Below, piece after piece: positions 35,348-44,715 of a stretch of DNA of 64,000 nucleotides (the stretch's first letter is position 1; every line of letters starts with the position of its first letter). Source of the DNA: Planctomycetales bacterium 71-10 (GTDB lineage: Bacteria > Planctomycetota > Planctomycetia > Isosphaerales > Isosphaeraceae); NCBI GenBank assembly GCA_001898385.1, contig MKTT01000081.1, forward strand, positions 1 through 64,000, read 5' to 3'. The notes under the pieces were generated by a model that saw only the letters and a list, made by a program, of their open reading frames with translations, was not told the origin of the DNA and ran no database searches. A program made the position numbers and the translations under genes.

Positions 35348-36184
35348 CTACCCCCAACCCCGGATCTCGTCCCAGACCTTGATCGCATCGACCATGGGTC
35401 CGACGTCGTGGACCCGCACGACGTTCGCGCCCAGCGTGCAGCCGGCGAGCGACGCGACGACCGACGACGTCAGCCGCTGGGCCATCCCCTTGCCGGTCAT
35501 CGTCTTCAGCAGCCCCTTCCGCGAGATCCCCAGCAGCAGGGCGCAATCCAGGGTGGCGAATCGATCCAGCCGCCGCAAGAGGTCCCGGTTGTGCTCGTAC
35601 GTCTTGCCGAATCCGATCCCCGGGTCGATCGCGATCCGGGCCTTCGGGATCCCGCGCGACTCGCACCAGCGGATCCGCCCGGCCAGGTATTCGAAGACCT
35701 CGCCGACGACGTCGTCGTAGCGGGGGTCGTCCTGCATCGTCTGCGGCGTCCCCCGCATGTGCATCACGACGACCGCCGCGCCGGCCTCGGCGGCGACCTC
35801 GGCCATGCGCTCGTCGCGGAGGCCGGAGACGTCGTTGAGGATGCAGGCACCGGCCGCGACGGCCGCGCGGGCGACCTCGGGCTTCATCGTGTCGATCGAG
35901 ACCGGCACGCCGGTCGCGGCGAGCCGTTCGATCACCGGGACGACGCGACGGATCTCCTCGGCGATCGGCACGACGTCCGAGCCCGGCCGGGTGGACTCGC
36001 CGCCGACGTCGAGGATGTGCGCCCCCTCCGCGGCCAGGCCTTCGCCGTGCGCGACGGCGGCGTCGTGCTCGGCCCACCGGCCGCCGTCGGAGAAGCTGTC
36101 GGGCGTGACGTTGACGATCCCCATCACCCGGGGGACCGGGCCGTCGACGAGGGTGCGGTCTCGCGTTTCCCACGATGCGGACAA
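35348..36184 (-). CDS. folP: Dihydropteroate synthase
   Basis: A 278-residue TIM-barrel enzyme that joins pterin diphosphate and p-aminobenzoate in folate synthesis; it is the sulfonamide target. Motifs include MGIVNVTPDSFSDGG, DVGGESTRPGS, NDVSGL, DPGIGFGK and LLLGISRKGLL, in normal order. The start is TTG 36184 with GGAG six bases before it. The gene sits 19 bp after the LptE-like gene and 4 bp before proA. Confidence 0.96.
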   Translation of the reverse strand: MSASWETRDRTLVDGPVPRVMGIVNVTPDSFSDGGRWAEHDAAVAHGEGLAAEGAHILDVGGESTRPGSDVVPIAEEIRRVVPVIERLAATGVPVSIDTMKPEVARAAVAAGACILNDVSGLRDERMAEVAAEAGAAVVVMHMRGTPQTMQDDPRYDDVVGEVFEYLAGRIRWCESRGIPKARIAIDPGIGFGKTYEHNRDLLRRLDRFATLDCALLLGISRKGLLKTMTGKGMAQRLTSSVVASLAGCTLGANVVRVHDVGPMVDAIKVWDEIRGWG

Positions 36185-36203
36185 GGGAGGCTCCGGCGCT
36201 CGC

Positions 36204-36758
36204 TTACTTCAGGTCTTCCTCGGTGTACCAGGGCTGCTCCATCATATCCACGATCTGGGCGGCGAGTCGCTGGCAGACGGCGTAGCTGGCCGTGACGGCG
36301 GTCTCGCCGACTTCCGGGACGAAGTTCAGCGTCTCGGAGATGATGGTCGGTTCGCGCTTCTTCTCGGCCTCGGTCGGAGGGTTGTGGACCCAGTTGACGC
36401 TGGCGTTGATCGTGCGCGTGAGCTGGCGAGGGAGGTTGAACGGGTTCTCGACCAGGATGTTCTTGTCGACGAAGTTCACGCTGCCGGAGAGGATCGTGTC
36501 GGCGTTCTCGACGTCGTCGACGAGCCGGTACGGCGTGCGCCGGCCGATCTCCTTCTGGACCAGCTCCGTCAGCATCTTCTCGACGTCGCGCGTGAACGTC
36601 TGCGACTTGAACATCGGGACGTAGACCGTCTGCACGCTCTTGTCGTAGGGGGCGCGGAAGGAGTATCCGCAGCCCGACGTCGCCAGCGCGGCGAGGGCGA
36701 TCAGGGCCCGCCGCCGCGAGGCCGCGGGGACGATCGGTCGGTGGCGATTTCCGGTCAT
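36204..36758 (-). CDS. lptE: LptE-family lipopolysaccharide assembly lipoprotein
   Basis: A 184-residue lipoprotein: signal ending LATSGCGYSF, where the lipobox Cys is followed by the GYSF-type start seen in LptE. VYVPMFKSQTFTRDVEKMLT and LSGSVNFVDKN fit the family's alternating pattern. In Gram-negatives LptE plugs the LptD pore that inserts LPS in the outer membrane; planctomycetes carry homologues. It sits in a minus-strand run with a BamD-like lipoprotein, suggesting an outer-membrane assembly group. Confidence 0.75.
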   Translation of the reverse strand: MTGNRHRPIVPAASRRRALIALAALATSGCGYSFRAPYDKSVQTVYVPMFKSQTFTRDVEKMLTELVQKEIGRRTPYRLVDDVENADTILSGSVNFVDKNILVENPFNLPRQLTRTINASVNWVHNPPTEAEKKREPTIISETLNFVPEVGETAVTASYAVCQRLAAQIVDMMEQPWYTEEDLK

Positions 36759-36798
36759 GGCCGCCTCTTCCCTCCCTGGGACCTTCCGTGACCCGCGA

Positions 36799-38142
36799 TC
36801 ACATCATGCCGCCGGGCGACCCGCCCATCCCCATGCCGCCCATGCCTCCCATGGCCCCCATCGCGCCCATGCCGGCGCTGTAGTAGGGGTCGGTGGCGTT
36901 GGGCTGGACCAGCATCTTGCTGGGGAGGCTGGGGCCCTTGCGCGGGGCCTTGGCGAGCACGGCCAGGTCGGCCTTGGCCTTCACGGCCCACGGGCTGTTG
37001 GGCCAGCGCTGGGGGATCTTGCCGAAGTAATACTCGGCCGAGGCCACCTTGCCGATCTTCCTGTAGTAGGCCCCGGTGTTGTAGGTCCGCTCGGCATCCT
37101 GGTCGTTGATGAGGTCGAGGGTGTGGTAGAGCTGCTCGTAGCTCGCCTGCTCCTCGGGGAACGCGGCCATGGTCTGGCGGACGAGGTCGCGGGCCTTCTC
37201 CAGCCCCTCGCCGTCGTAGTCGGGGCCGAGGTAGCCCTTGATGCGGGCGTCGATCGCCCCCATGTGGGCCTTGTGGGCGAACGGGCTCTTGGGCTGGGAC
37301 TCGATCATCTCGTCGTAGTAGACGGCGGCCGACTCGTAGTCGGCGCTCTTCATGTGGAAGTCGGCGATCTGCATCAGCGCGTCGTCGGCGAGCGGGCCGT
37401 CGGACTTGCGATGGCGGACGTGCTCCAGGGCCTTCAGGCCCATCCCCTGGGCGTCGATGAGGGGCTGCTCGCCGGTGAGGTGCGTGTACCAGGCGAGCTT
37501 CTGCTCGGGCTTGGCGTTCGGGTCGCTCTGCGCGAGCCAGATCTGCGCGATCTGGTATTCGCGGTTCACCATGTCGTCCAGGTGGAGCGTGCCGGGGTGC
37601 TCGGCGAAGAGGCGGTCGTAGGTGTCGTGGGCGGCGACGTACTTCTTGCGCTTGAACTGGGACTCGGCGAGGTAGAAGAGGGCCTTCTCGGCGTAGGGGG
37701 TCCCCTTGCGGGCCTTGGCGATCTTCGCGAACGCGGACTCGGCCTGGGAGAGCCGGCCGGCCTCGTAGTGGGCGAAGGCGGCGTCGAGGTCCTTCTGGGC
37801 GTCCTCGTCGACCGGCTGCTTGAGGAACTTGCCCCAGCCGTTGGAGCCCAGGATCCGGCCGTCCGGGTTGCGCGCCGGGCCGGCGGTCGGATCCGGCTCG
37901 CCGCCGGCGTCGGGGTCGCGAGGCCGGAGCCAGCGCTTCAGCAGCGAGTCGGAGTCGGCGACCTTCTCGGTCTTGGACCGGGCCAGCTCGTCGGGGCTGA
38001 GGGGGCGGGCGAGGCCCGAGTCGTAGGCCGACCGCCACTGGGCGAACGGGCCGCTGAAGCCCTGGCAGCCCGCGGCCGTGGAGATCGCGAGCGCGACGCA
38101 GGCGAGCCGGGCGAGGGTCGTCGTCCGTGACGATGGGGTCAT
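36799..38142 (-). CDS. BamD-like TPR lipoprotein with Gly/Met-rich tail
   Basis: A 447-residue lipoprotein (signal ending ISTAAGCQG) with tetratricopeptide-like helices across about 115-385 (AEKALFYLAESQFKRKKYVA, then YDRLFAEHPGTLHLDD). This resembles BamD/YfiO-type outer membrane assembly proteins but is longer. The last 25 residues are Met/Gly-only repeats (MGAMGGMGGMGMGG), like the tail region in the gene at 1417. It starts 10 bp after the recO stop and precedes lptE by 40 bp. Confidence 0.7.
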   Translation of the reverse strand: MTPSSRTTTLARLACVALAISTAAGCQGFSGPFAQWRSAYDSGLARPLSPDELARSKTEKVADSDSLLKRWLRPRDPDAGGEPDPTAGPARNPDGRILGSNGWGKFLKQPVDEDAQKDLDAAFAHYEAGRLSQAESAFAKIAKARKGTPYAEKALFYLAESQFKRKKYVAAHDTYDRLFAEHPGTLHLDDMVNREYQIAQIWLAQSDPNAKPEQKLAWYTHLTGEQPLIDAQGMGLKALEHVRHRKSDGPLADDALMQIADFHMKSADYESAAVYYDEMIESQPKSPFAHKAHMGAIDARIKGYLGPDYDGEGLEKARDLVRQTMAAFPEEQASYEQLYHTLDLINDQDAERTYNTGAYYRKIGKVASAEYYFGKIPQRWPNSPWAVKAKADLAVLAKAPRKGPSLPSKMLVQPNATDPYYSAGMGAMGAMGGMGGMGMGGSPGGMM

Positions 38143-38152
38143 GGTTCCTCTC

Positions 38153-38896
38153 TCAGGCTCCCAGGTAGGGCCAGACCCGCGGTCGGCGGCCCAGGACGTG
38201 ACTGACGACGGCTCCCACCGCCTGCCGGACGCTCGCGAGGTCCGACCCGGCCATCTCCCGATTCCGCCACTCGTCCCCCGGGCTGGCGAGCGCCCGCACC
38301 GAGTCGACCGTCCGGCGGGCGAGCGTCGCGACGTGGGGCTGGCCGGGGCGGCACGCCGGGCACAGGGTCCCCCCCGTCGCCGGCCCGAACGCCACCGATT
38401 CGCCTCCCGTCGTCGGCTCGCCGCACTGGCTGCACCGGTCGAGCGTCGGCATCAGGCCGATCTCGCGCAGGCACGCCAGCTCGAACCGGAGGACCCTCCG
38501 AGGCCGCAGCCCCGCGTCGCCCAGATGCCGCAAGGTGATCCTCGCCGCGTCGAACAGCCTGGGGTGCGGGTCGTGGTAGTCCGTCAGGTCGGTCAGCAGT
38601 TCGGCGATGTAGTAGCCGGCATACAGGGCCGCGAGATCGCGGCGAAGACATGGGAACCGCTCCACCGGCGCGGCCTCGGTCAGCAGATCGAGGGACTCCG
38701 ACGCCTTGGGAAGCAGCACGATATCGGATACGCCCAGCAGGTCAAGCCCACCCTGGAACGCCGACTTCAGCCGCCTCGCCCCCTTGGCCAGCCCGGCCAC
38801 CTTCCCCATCTCGCGCGTGAACAGCGTCGCCACCGTGCTCGTTTCGAACACGTCCACCGTGCGCACCACCAGCGCCAGCGACCGATTCGCGGGCAA
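38153..38896 (-). CDS. recO: DNA repair protein RecO
   Basis: A 247-residue recombination mediator that helps RecA load in the RecFOR pathway. The OB-fold N-terminus (ALVVRTVDVFETSTVATLFT, then REMGKVAGLAKGARR) is followed by helices and a zinc site (CSQCG and CPACR). An upstream TTG at 38947 would lengthen it, but TTG 38896 has GGGGAGG seven bases before it and places the family's N-terminus correctly. It is the first gene of the minus-strand run and diverges from the blaI gene. Confidence 0.93.
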   Translation of the reverse strand: MPANRSLALVVRTVDVFETSTVATLFTREMGKVAGLAKGARRLKSAFQGGLDLLGVSDIVLLPKASESLDLLTEAAPVERFPCLRRDLAALYAGYYIAELLTDLTDYHDPHPRLFDAARITLRHLGDAGLRPRRVLRFELACLREIGLMPTLDRCSQCGEPTTGGESVAFGPATGGTLCPACRPGQPHVATLARRTVDSVRALASPGDEWRNREMAGSDLASVRQAVGAVVSHVLGRRPRVWPYLGA

Positions 38897-38990
38897 GGCC
38901 CCACCTCCCCTTCCCCGACGACCCACCGAGCCACGACGACTGTTCAATTATACCCATACGGCCCGCGCGAGGCGAGGCGGCCCGGCCGAT

Positions 38991-39033
38991 CTACGGTTTT
39001 CACCGTTGACACCTACGGCGGAAACCGTAGACT
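38991..39033 (+). promoter_or_regulatory. blaI promoter with overlapping operator
   Basis: TTGACA (39006-39011) and TAGACT (39028-39033), 16-bp spacer, form a strong sigma-70-type promoter. A perfect dyad CTACGG-N6-CCGTAG (39013-39030) covers the spacer and part of the -10, and a third half-site CTACGG lies at 38991-38996. BlaI-type repressors bind dyads with TAC/GTA cores, so this fits autoregulation of the following gene pair. Confidence 0.7.
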
Positions 39034-39089
39034 GGCCATCGTCATCGACGGCACGACGGAACACCCCGGGGAAAGGAGCCACGACCGCG

Positions 39090-39548
39090 ATGCCGCGCCC
39101 CCGAGCGGAGCAGCCGACGCCCGGCGAGCTTGAGGTGTTGAAGGTGCTCTGGGACCTGGCCCGGCCGGCGACGGTGCGGGAGGTGCTGGAGGCCCTCAAC
39201 GCCCTGGCCGAGAAGCCGAGGGCCTACACGTCGGCCATGAGCCTGATGAACGTGATGACGGACAAGGGCCTGCTCCGGCGCGAGCCGATGGGGCGGGCGT
39301 TCGTCTACGAGCCGGCGGAGGGCCGCGAGCCGACCCTGCGCTCGATGCTGGGCCAGACGCTGCGGCGGGCCTACGACGGCTCGGCCCGGCTGCTCGTCGC
39401 CCACCTGCTCGACCAGTCGTCCCCGTCGCCCGAGGAGCTGGACGCGATCCGCTCGCTCCTCGACGACTACGCGTCCCGATCGCCGGAGGCCGAGCCGAAA
39501 GGAGGCGGACCGTGCCCGACTTCGCGACCCCGACGCCGCAAGGGCTGA
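39090..39548 (+). CDS. blaI: BlaI/MecI-family transcriptional repressor
   Basis: A 152-residue winged-helix repressor (PTPGELEVLKVLWDLARPAT, then TSAMSLMNVMTDKGLLRRE) with a helical dimerisation tail. In the family the partner M56 protease inactivates it on a signal. ATG 39090 has GAAAGGAG upstream. The next gene overlaps its 3' end by 37 bp. The promoter-operator upstream matches autoregulation. The genuine inducer is unknown; planctomycetes have many such pairs unrelated to beta-lactams. Confidence 0.92.
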   Translation: MPRPRAEQPTPGELEVLKVLWDLARPATVREVLEALNALAEKPRAYTSAMSLMNVMTDKGLLRREPMGRAFVYEPAEGREPTLRSMLGQTLRRAYDGSARLLVAHLLDQSSPSPEELDAIRSLLDDYASRSPEAEPKGGGPCPTSRPRRRKG

Positions 39549-41644
39549 TCGACCTGGCCTGGGCGACGCTGCTGCATTCGGCGTGGATCGGCCTCCTCGT
39601 CGGCTCGCTCGCCTCGTCGATGATCGCGCTCGGCCGCCCCGCGTCGCCGCGAGCCCGGCACGCCGCGATCGCGGCGTCGCTGCTGCACGCCGCGCTCGCC
39701 GCCCCCGCGGCGGCCGTGGTGCAACGATCATGGCGACATCACGACGCGATGTCGTTCTATGTCGGGACGACAGCCCAAGACGTCGACCCGGAGCCCGCGG
39801 ACAGCTCGGGCTCCCGCGCCACCCCGAAATCCGTCGCGTCTCCGGGGCCCGAGCCGGCCGCGGCGTGGAGCGCGCGGCTTCGGAGGGCGATCGCCGCGGC
39901 GGCCTCGCGCCTCGACGTGATGCGGCCGTACCTGCTGGCGGCCTGGGCGGCCGGGGCGTCGGCGTTCGCCGCGGCGCTGGCCGTCGGGGCGATGGCGCTG
40001 CAACGCCTCGGGCGCGGGGCGGCCCCCCGCCCCGCCCTGGAGCGACGGGCCTACGCCCTCGGCCGGAAGCTGCGGCTGCGACGGACGCCCGCCGTGCGCG
40101 AGCATCCCGGGATCGCCGAGCCCTGCCTCGTCGGAATCCTGCGGCCGGTGGTGCTGCTCCCCTCGGGATGGCTGGCGACGGCCCCGGCCTCCCAGATCGA
40201 CGCCGTCCTCGCCCACGAGTTGGCCCACGCCCGACGGCTGGACCACCGCACGAACCTCCTCCTCCGGGCGATCGAGGCCGCGTTCGGCTTCCATCCCGGC
40301 GTCCGGCTCGCGTCCCGGCTCGCCCGCCGCGAGGCCGAGCGCGCCGCCGACGCCCTGGCCGTCCGGCTGACCGACGACCCGCTGGCCCTCGCCCGCGCCC
40401 TCGACTCCGTGGCCCGTTCACTCCCGTCCCGTCCCCGATCCCTCCGGCCCGGCCTCGCCGTCGGCGGCGAGCGCTCGGCCTTACTCCCTCGCATACAGGA
40501 GTTGCTCGGCATGAAGCCCGCCCGCCCCCGTTTCCCGTTCCGGGCCGTCGCGGCCCTTCCCGCCGCCGCGATCCTCGCGGCGCTCGCGACCTCCGCGGCC
40601 ACGGCTCAAAAGCCCCCCGCGACCGATCGCGAGTCCCAGGTCGAACGGCTCTCCGCCACCGCCGACGACTACGAGAAAATCGGGAAGTCGGCCGCGGCCC
40701 GCGACGATCGCGGCCGAACGGCCCGGCTGCTCGCCAGCGTCGACACTCCCGCCGTCTCCAAAGCGGAATTCCTCCGCATCTACCGGGCCGATCCCGAGAC
40801 GCTCGCGGACGAAGACCTCGTCAAGCGACTGGAGGCCGTCCGAGGCCCCGACCCCGGGCTGAAGGGCAAGCCCCGCGAGGAACTGGTCCGGATGGCGAGG
40901 GAGGGCGAAGTCTCGTTCGAGGTCCGGTTCGTCGAGGTCGTGGACGTGGAGCGGGATCCGTTCGAAGACGCCCCGATGGCTCCCGTCCAGCCGGGCGTCG
41001 CCTGGATCGCGAAGCCCGAGGAACTGGACGCGATCCTGAAGGCCGTAAGTGCCGGCGTCGCGAGCCGCGTGACTCAAGCCCCGAAGGTGACGACCTTCGA
41101 GGGGGCGGGCGCGACGATCATCGTCGGCGCCAAGCCCGAGTCGTTCCCGATCCCGAAGTCGTCGGTCGAGATCGAGGGAGTCCCCGCCTCGTCCGCACCT
41201 GCGGTGAGCGATCCGGCGACCGTGCAACTGGACCTCGACGGGCCCCCCACTCGCCCGGGGAGCGGTCGGGTGGGGGGGGCCGGCTGGGCCGAAGCCCAGC
41301 GGATCGACGTCCGGGGGACGAGGTCCGCCGACGGCCATCGCGTCGCCGCGACGCTGGCGACGCGGGTGCGGGACGTCCGTTTCGCGGCCTTCGGCGCGAA
41401 GGCCGACGTGCCCATCGTCGCCGAACCGAAAGCGATGGTCCTGAAGAGGACCTCCGACTGCGACGTCCCGGACGGCTCCAGCCTGGTGATCGCCAGCGGC
41501 TTCCACGGTCGCTGGCCGGGGGCCGCCGGCGCCTTACCGCGACTCGTCCGGAACTACGCCGTCGTGACCCCGAGGCGGATCGACCCCGAAGCGATCGAGG
41601 CCGCAACCCTCGATCGGATCGAGAAGGCCGTTCCGATGCGGTGA
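39512..41644 (+). CDS. M56-family (BlaR1-type) membrane metallopeptidase
   Basis: A 710-residue membrane protease. Several helices in the first 170 residues surround a cytosolic zinc motif, HELAH (within VLAHELAHARRLDH), followed by REAERAADALAV with the third-ligand Glu. A further helix lies near 348-368. The long C-terminal part (370-710) is outside the membrane and is not a penicillin-binding domain. It contains a segment of secretin/STN-like look (AVSAGVASRVTQAPKVTTFE) that might be the sensor. GTG 39512 has AAAGGAGG six bases upstream and overlaps blaI. It would cleave the repressor when signalled. Confidence 0.88.
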   Translation: MPDFATPTPQGLIDLAWATLLHSAWIGLLVGSLASSMIALGRPASPRARHAAIAASLLHAALAAPAAAVVQRSWRHHDAMSFYVGTTAQDVDPEPADSSGSRATPKSVASPGPEPAAAWSARLRRAIAAAASRLDVMRPYLLAAWAAGASAFAAALAVGAMALQRLGRGAAPRPALERRAYALGRKLRLRRTPAVREHPGIAEPCLVGILRPVVLLPSGWLATAPASQIDAVLAHELAHARRLDHRTNLLLRAIEAAFGFHPGVRLASRLARREAERAADALAVRLTDDPLALARALDSVARSLPSRPRSLRPGLAVGGERSALLPRIQELLGMKPARPRFPFRAVAALPAAAILAALATSAATAQKPPATDRESQVERLSATADDYEKIGKSAAARDDRGRTARLLASVDTPAVSKAEFLRIYRADPETLADEDLVKRLEAVRGPDPGLKGKPREELVRMAREGEVSFEVRFVEVVDVERDPFEDAPMAPVQPGVAWIAKPEELDAILKAVSAGVASRVTQAPKVTTFEGAGATIIVGAKPESFPIPKSSVEIEGVPASSAPAVSDPATVQLDLDGPPTRPGSGRVGGAGWAEAQRIDVRGTRSADGHRVAATLATRVRDVRFAAFGAKADVPIVAEPKAMVLKRTSDCDVPDGSSLVIASGFHGRWPGAAGALPRLVRNYAVVTPRRIDPEAIEAATLDRIEKAVPMR

Positions 41645-41695
41645 GCCTGGCGTCGGATCGCCCACGCGCCTCCGGCCCGCGACGGCCGATGAAGA

Positions 41696-42451
41696 TCACC
41701 CCGCGACGGCCTCGCGGGCGACCCTGGGCCGCACCGTCGCCAGCAGCGCGGCCGCGCCCAGGGCCGGCAGCAGGCGGGCGAGGAGGCGGGCTTGCCAGAC
41801 CAGCGGCATGGGCTGGTCGGTCTCGGCGAGTGGGTAGAGGAAGGTCGAGGCGGCCAGGTAGATCACCGTCCCCCCGATCGCGCCGAGGAGTGCGGCCACG
41901 ACGGACTGGAAGGCCGACCGACGACCGCCGACGGCGAAGCCCAGCGAGGCCGCGGCGGCGACGACGGCCCACATCGCCAGCAGCGAGGCCGAGCCCGCGA
42001 TCATCGGGTCGACCCCCATTTCGAATCGCGCCCGATGGGCGATCGGGACGACCAGGGGGGGCAGGATCGCGCCGGCCAGGCCCGCCGCGACCGCGCCGAC
42101 CACCGCGCCGGCCGCCGGTCGCCCCGCCCGCCCCGCCAGCATCCCGCCCGCCAGCCCCAGGGCGATGCCGAGGACGCCCCCCCACGCCCCATAGGCCAGG
42201 CTCGAATTCGAGATCACGGCCCGCCTCATCGTCTCCGGCGTGGGACGATCGACCTCGCCTTGCCCGAGGTGTTGCTTGACCGAACGGGGCTGGAAGGCGT
42301 CGTGGCCGGCCTCCCCGACGCCGAAGCCGATGAGGCCCGCCGCGACCCCCGCCAGGACGCACGCCGCCCACGCCCGGGCCTTCGATGGGTCGGCCTCGGG
42401 CCGGGCCATGGGCGGGGAGATGCCGATATCCTCCGATTGTTCATCCTTCAT
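41696..42451 (-). CDS. Hypothetical membrane protein
   Basis: A 251-residue protein with about six hydrophobic segments rich in Ala and Gly, including glycine-zipper-like stretches (GVLGIALGLAGGMLAG). The first 25 residues are acidic and soluble. No conserved motif is recognised. It converges with the M56 protease gene and stands alone. Confidence 0.6.
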   Translation of the reverse strand: MKDEQSEDIGISPPMARPEADPSKARAWAACVLAGVAAGLIGFGVGEAGHDAFQPRSVKQHLGQGEVDRPTPETMRRAVISNSSLAYGAWGGVLGIALGLAGGMLAGRAGRPAAGAVVGAVAAGLAGAILPPLVVPIAHRARFEMGVDPMIAGSASLLAMWAVVAAAASLGFAVGGRRSAFQSVVAALLGAIGGTVIYLAASTFLYPLAETDQPMPLVWQARLLARLLPALGAAALLATVRPRVAREAVAG

Positions 42452-42965
42452 GGCGCATCTCCATGGGCTCGCGTCGAGGCCCGCCGCTCACGATCCCGCG
42501 GCCTCGCCTCGACGGCCTGGCGGCTCGAGACTTATGAACGAATTCCTTCGGGACGCCGCTCGCGGCCGACGGCCCGCGGCCCATCATTGCGCCCGCCGGG
42601 CCGGAATGCAAACGATCGCCGAGGCGTCGGCCGGGATCGATGGGCGTTCGTCCACGACCCCGGCCCCCGATGGCCTTCGAAAGTTGGGCGTAGGCCCTTG
42701 ATTCCGACAGTCCGTTTCGATAAGTATTCGTAACGTGGCCTATGCATTTTGGGAGATGACTCCTCGCCGCCCCCTTCACAACCTCAATCGTGCGAGCAGG
42801 TACGGCGGCGGCCGTCGGTGAGAGTCGGGATGGATGTCCGGGCGTCTTGCGCACCTCGGCGTTCTCGCGCGAGCCTATCCCGACTGGATGAGACGGCCTG
42901 CGCGATGGGAAGCGTCGCGTCGGCGGCACCTCCCATCATCTCACATTGGGAAAAGGATACCGTTG
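42452..42965. other. Gene-free gap upstream of the lipoprotein gene
   Basis: No convincing gene is seen. An AT-richer patch at 42695-42760 could be a promoter: TTGATT near 42699 with TAAGTA 17 bp later. The element is weak. AAAGGA at about 42953 is the ribosome site for the lipoprotein at 42966. Confidence 0.5.
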
Positions 42966-43160
42966 ATGACGCGGAAATCTGGCGTCGTGTTCGCCCTTGC
43001 GGCCGCGCCGCTGCTTGGCGGCCTGTTGTCCCTGGCCGGCTGCGACTCTTCCTCGGTCGAAGACACCCCTCCGACTCCGGAGGAGCGCAACAAGCGCGTC
43101 GAGGCCTCGACGAACTACATGAGGGAACAGTACGAGGCGAAGGCCAACAAGAAGAAGTGA
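42966..43160 (+). CDS. Small lipoprotein
   Basis: A 64-residue precursor: lipoprotein signal (VFALAAAPLLGGLLSLAGCD, lipobox LAGC) and a short charged mature peptide that is Lys-rich at the end (EAKANKKK). Small lipoproteins of this type commonly precede DUF1559 genes in planctomycetes, and the DUF1559 gene follows after a hairpin. Function unknown. ATG 42966 is chosen for the signal and the upstream AAAGGA. Confidence 0.75.
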   Translation: MTRKSGVVFALAAAPLLGGLLSLAGCDSSSVEDTPPTPEERNKRVEASTNYMREQYEAKANKKK

Positions 43161-43162
43161 CG

Positions 43163-43188
43163 AGGGCCGCGGGCCGAACCGCGGCCCT
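43163..43188 (+). terminator. Hairpin after the small lipoprotein gene
   Basis: AGGGCCGCGG (43163-43172) pairs with CCGCGGCCCT (43179-43188), loop GCCGAA, 2 bp after the stop. The following T is single, so it is a partial terminator or processing structure between two genes. Confidence 0.6.
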
Positions 43189-43356
43189 TGGCAGTCGCTG
43201 GGGATGACACGCCGCGTCGACCGGGCGGATGGCCCGAAGGCCGGCGGTCGAATCGTCCCGCTCCGTCATCCCTGAATCCAGGGGACGCGACCCAGCGTCG
43301 GGGAAGCATTGATTCTTTCGTCCGTCATTTTGCTCCATGTCCCGAAAGGTGGAATC

Positions 43357-44487
43357 ATGACCAAGCGAGGTCGAGATCGGGGCTTCACCCTGATCGAACT
43401 GCTGGTGGTGATCGCGATCATCGCCGTCCTCATCGCCCTCTTGCTCCCGGCCGTGCAGGCGGCGCGCGAAGCCGCCCGCCGCGCCCAGTGCACCAACAAC
43501 CTGAAGCAGATCGGCATCGCCATGCACAACTACCACACGGCGAACAACGTGTTCCCGTTGGGCGTGACGGCGAGCTTCAATGGCATCGACAAGGCCTGCA
43601 TCGCCTGGACCGGCTGGAGCGCCCAGGCGCTGATGCTGGGCTACATGGAGCAGCAGCCGCTCTACAACGCGGCCAACTTCATGATGGACGCCCGCTACGC
43701 CAACGGCATTTGCGCCCCCACCAACAGCACCACCATCAACACGAAGATCAGCTCCTTCCTCTGCCCCTCCGACGGCAACGCCGGGCAGATCTGCTTCAAC
43801 AACTACTACGGCAGCCGGGGCACCACCATGACCGCCGACTGGGGCGTCCGCGGCGACCCGCCGCCGAACTGCGGCGGCGGCCAGCAGACGACCGGCGTCT
43901 TCGCCTACGGCACGGCCTACGGCATCAACTCCATCACCGACGGCAGTTCGAACACCATCGTCTTCAGCGAGAGCCTCACGGGCGACGGCGGCCAGCGGCC
44001 CAGGAAGTACATCACGGGCGTCAACATCGACAGCCTGAACAGCTACGGCACCCCGATCACCCAGCTCCAGGATCCTTACAGCACCCTGCCCATCGGCACG
44101 CCGATCCCGGGCACGGTCGTCGGTGCCATCCTCCAGACCTGCCAGACCCAGTCGGTCTCGGCCACCCAGGCGACCGGCTTGACCACCAACAAGGGCATGG
44201 AGTGGTCCTCGGGCTGCGAAGGTTTCAGCCTCTTCAGCACGATCGTCCCGCCGAACTCCAACCAGTACACCTTCGGCGCCTGCCGGTTCGGCTGCGGCAC
44301 CTGCAACAACGTGTATGCGGCCGACCACTCCCACCTGACCAACGCCTCCAGCAACCACTCCGGCGGCTGCAACGCCCTGTTCGGCGACGGCACCGTCCGG
44401 TTCATCAAGACCTCGGTCGCGATGAGCGTCTACTGGGGCCTGGGCACCCGGAACGGCGGCGAGGTCATCGGCTCCGACGCCTTCTGA
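43357..44487 (+). CDS. DUF1559 prepilin-like protein
   Basis: A 376-residue protein. Residues 8-25 hold the type IV prepilin cleavage site and helix ([20 protein letters not shown]), then the planctomycete signature [20 protein letters not shown] and the DUF1559 body, ending in [12 protein letters not shown]. Such proteins are numerous in planctomycetes and presumed to be pseudopilins or surface fibre parts, processed by a prepilin peptidase. ATG 43357 has AAAGGTGGA upstream. Confidence 0.95.
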   Translation: MTKRGRDRGFTLIELLVVIAIIAVLIALLLPAVQAAREAARRAQCTNNLKQIGIAMHNYHTANNVFPLGVTASFNGIDKACIAWTGWSAQALMLGYMEQQPLYNAANFMMDARYANGICAPTNSTTINTKISSFLCPSDGNAGQICFNNYYGSRGTTMTADWGVRGDPPPNCGGGQQTTGVFAYGTAYGINSITDGSSNTIVFSESLTGDGGQRPRKYITGVNIDSLNSYGTPITQLQDPYSTLPIGTPIPGTVVGAILQTCQTQSVSATQATGLTTNKGMEWSSGCEGFSLFSTIVPPNSNQYTFGACRFGCGTCNNVYAADHSHLTNASSNHSGGCNALFGDGTVRFIKTSVAMSVYWGLGTRNGGEVIGSDAF

Positions 44488-44540
44488 TCGACCCGCGTCC
44501 CCTCCCCCGCGAGCCGGGGGCGATGCTCGACGTCTTCACC

Positions 44541-44577
44541 ACCGGCCGGCCGCGACGCTCGTTCGCGGCCGGCCGGT
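44541..44577 (+). terminator. Hairpin terminator after DUF1559 gene
   Basis: ACCGGCCGGCCGCGA (44541-44555) pairs perfectly with its inverse (44563-44577), loop of 7 nt, about 55 bp after the stop. A T-poor tail makes it a less canonical terminator. Confidence 0.55.
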
Positions 44578-44715
44578 TCGCTTCTGCGGCGCGATGTATC
44601 CGCATCGGCCGTCCCGGGGGTATCGCGAGGCCGTCGCCTTATGGTGGAATACCTCTTCCCTTGATCCCGGTGAGGACGACGCCCGCCCCCGGGACTCGTG
44701 CCGAGGATACGCCGC

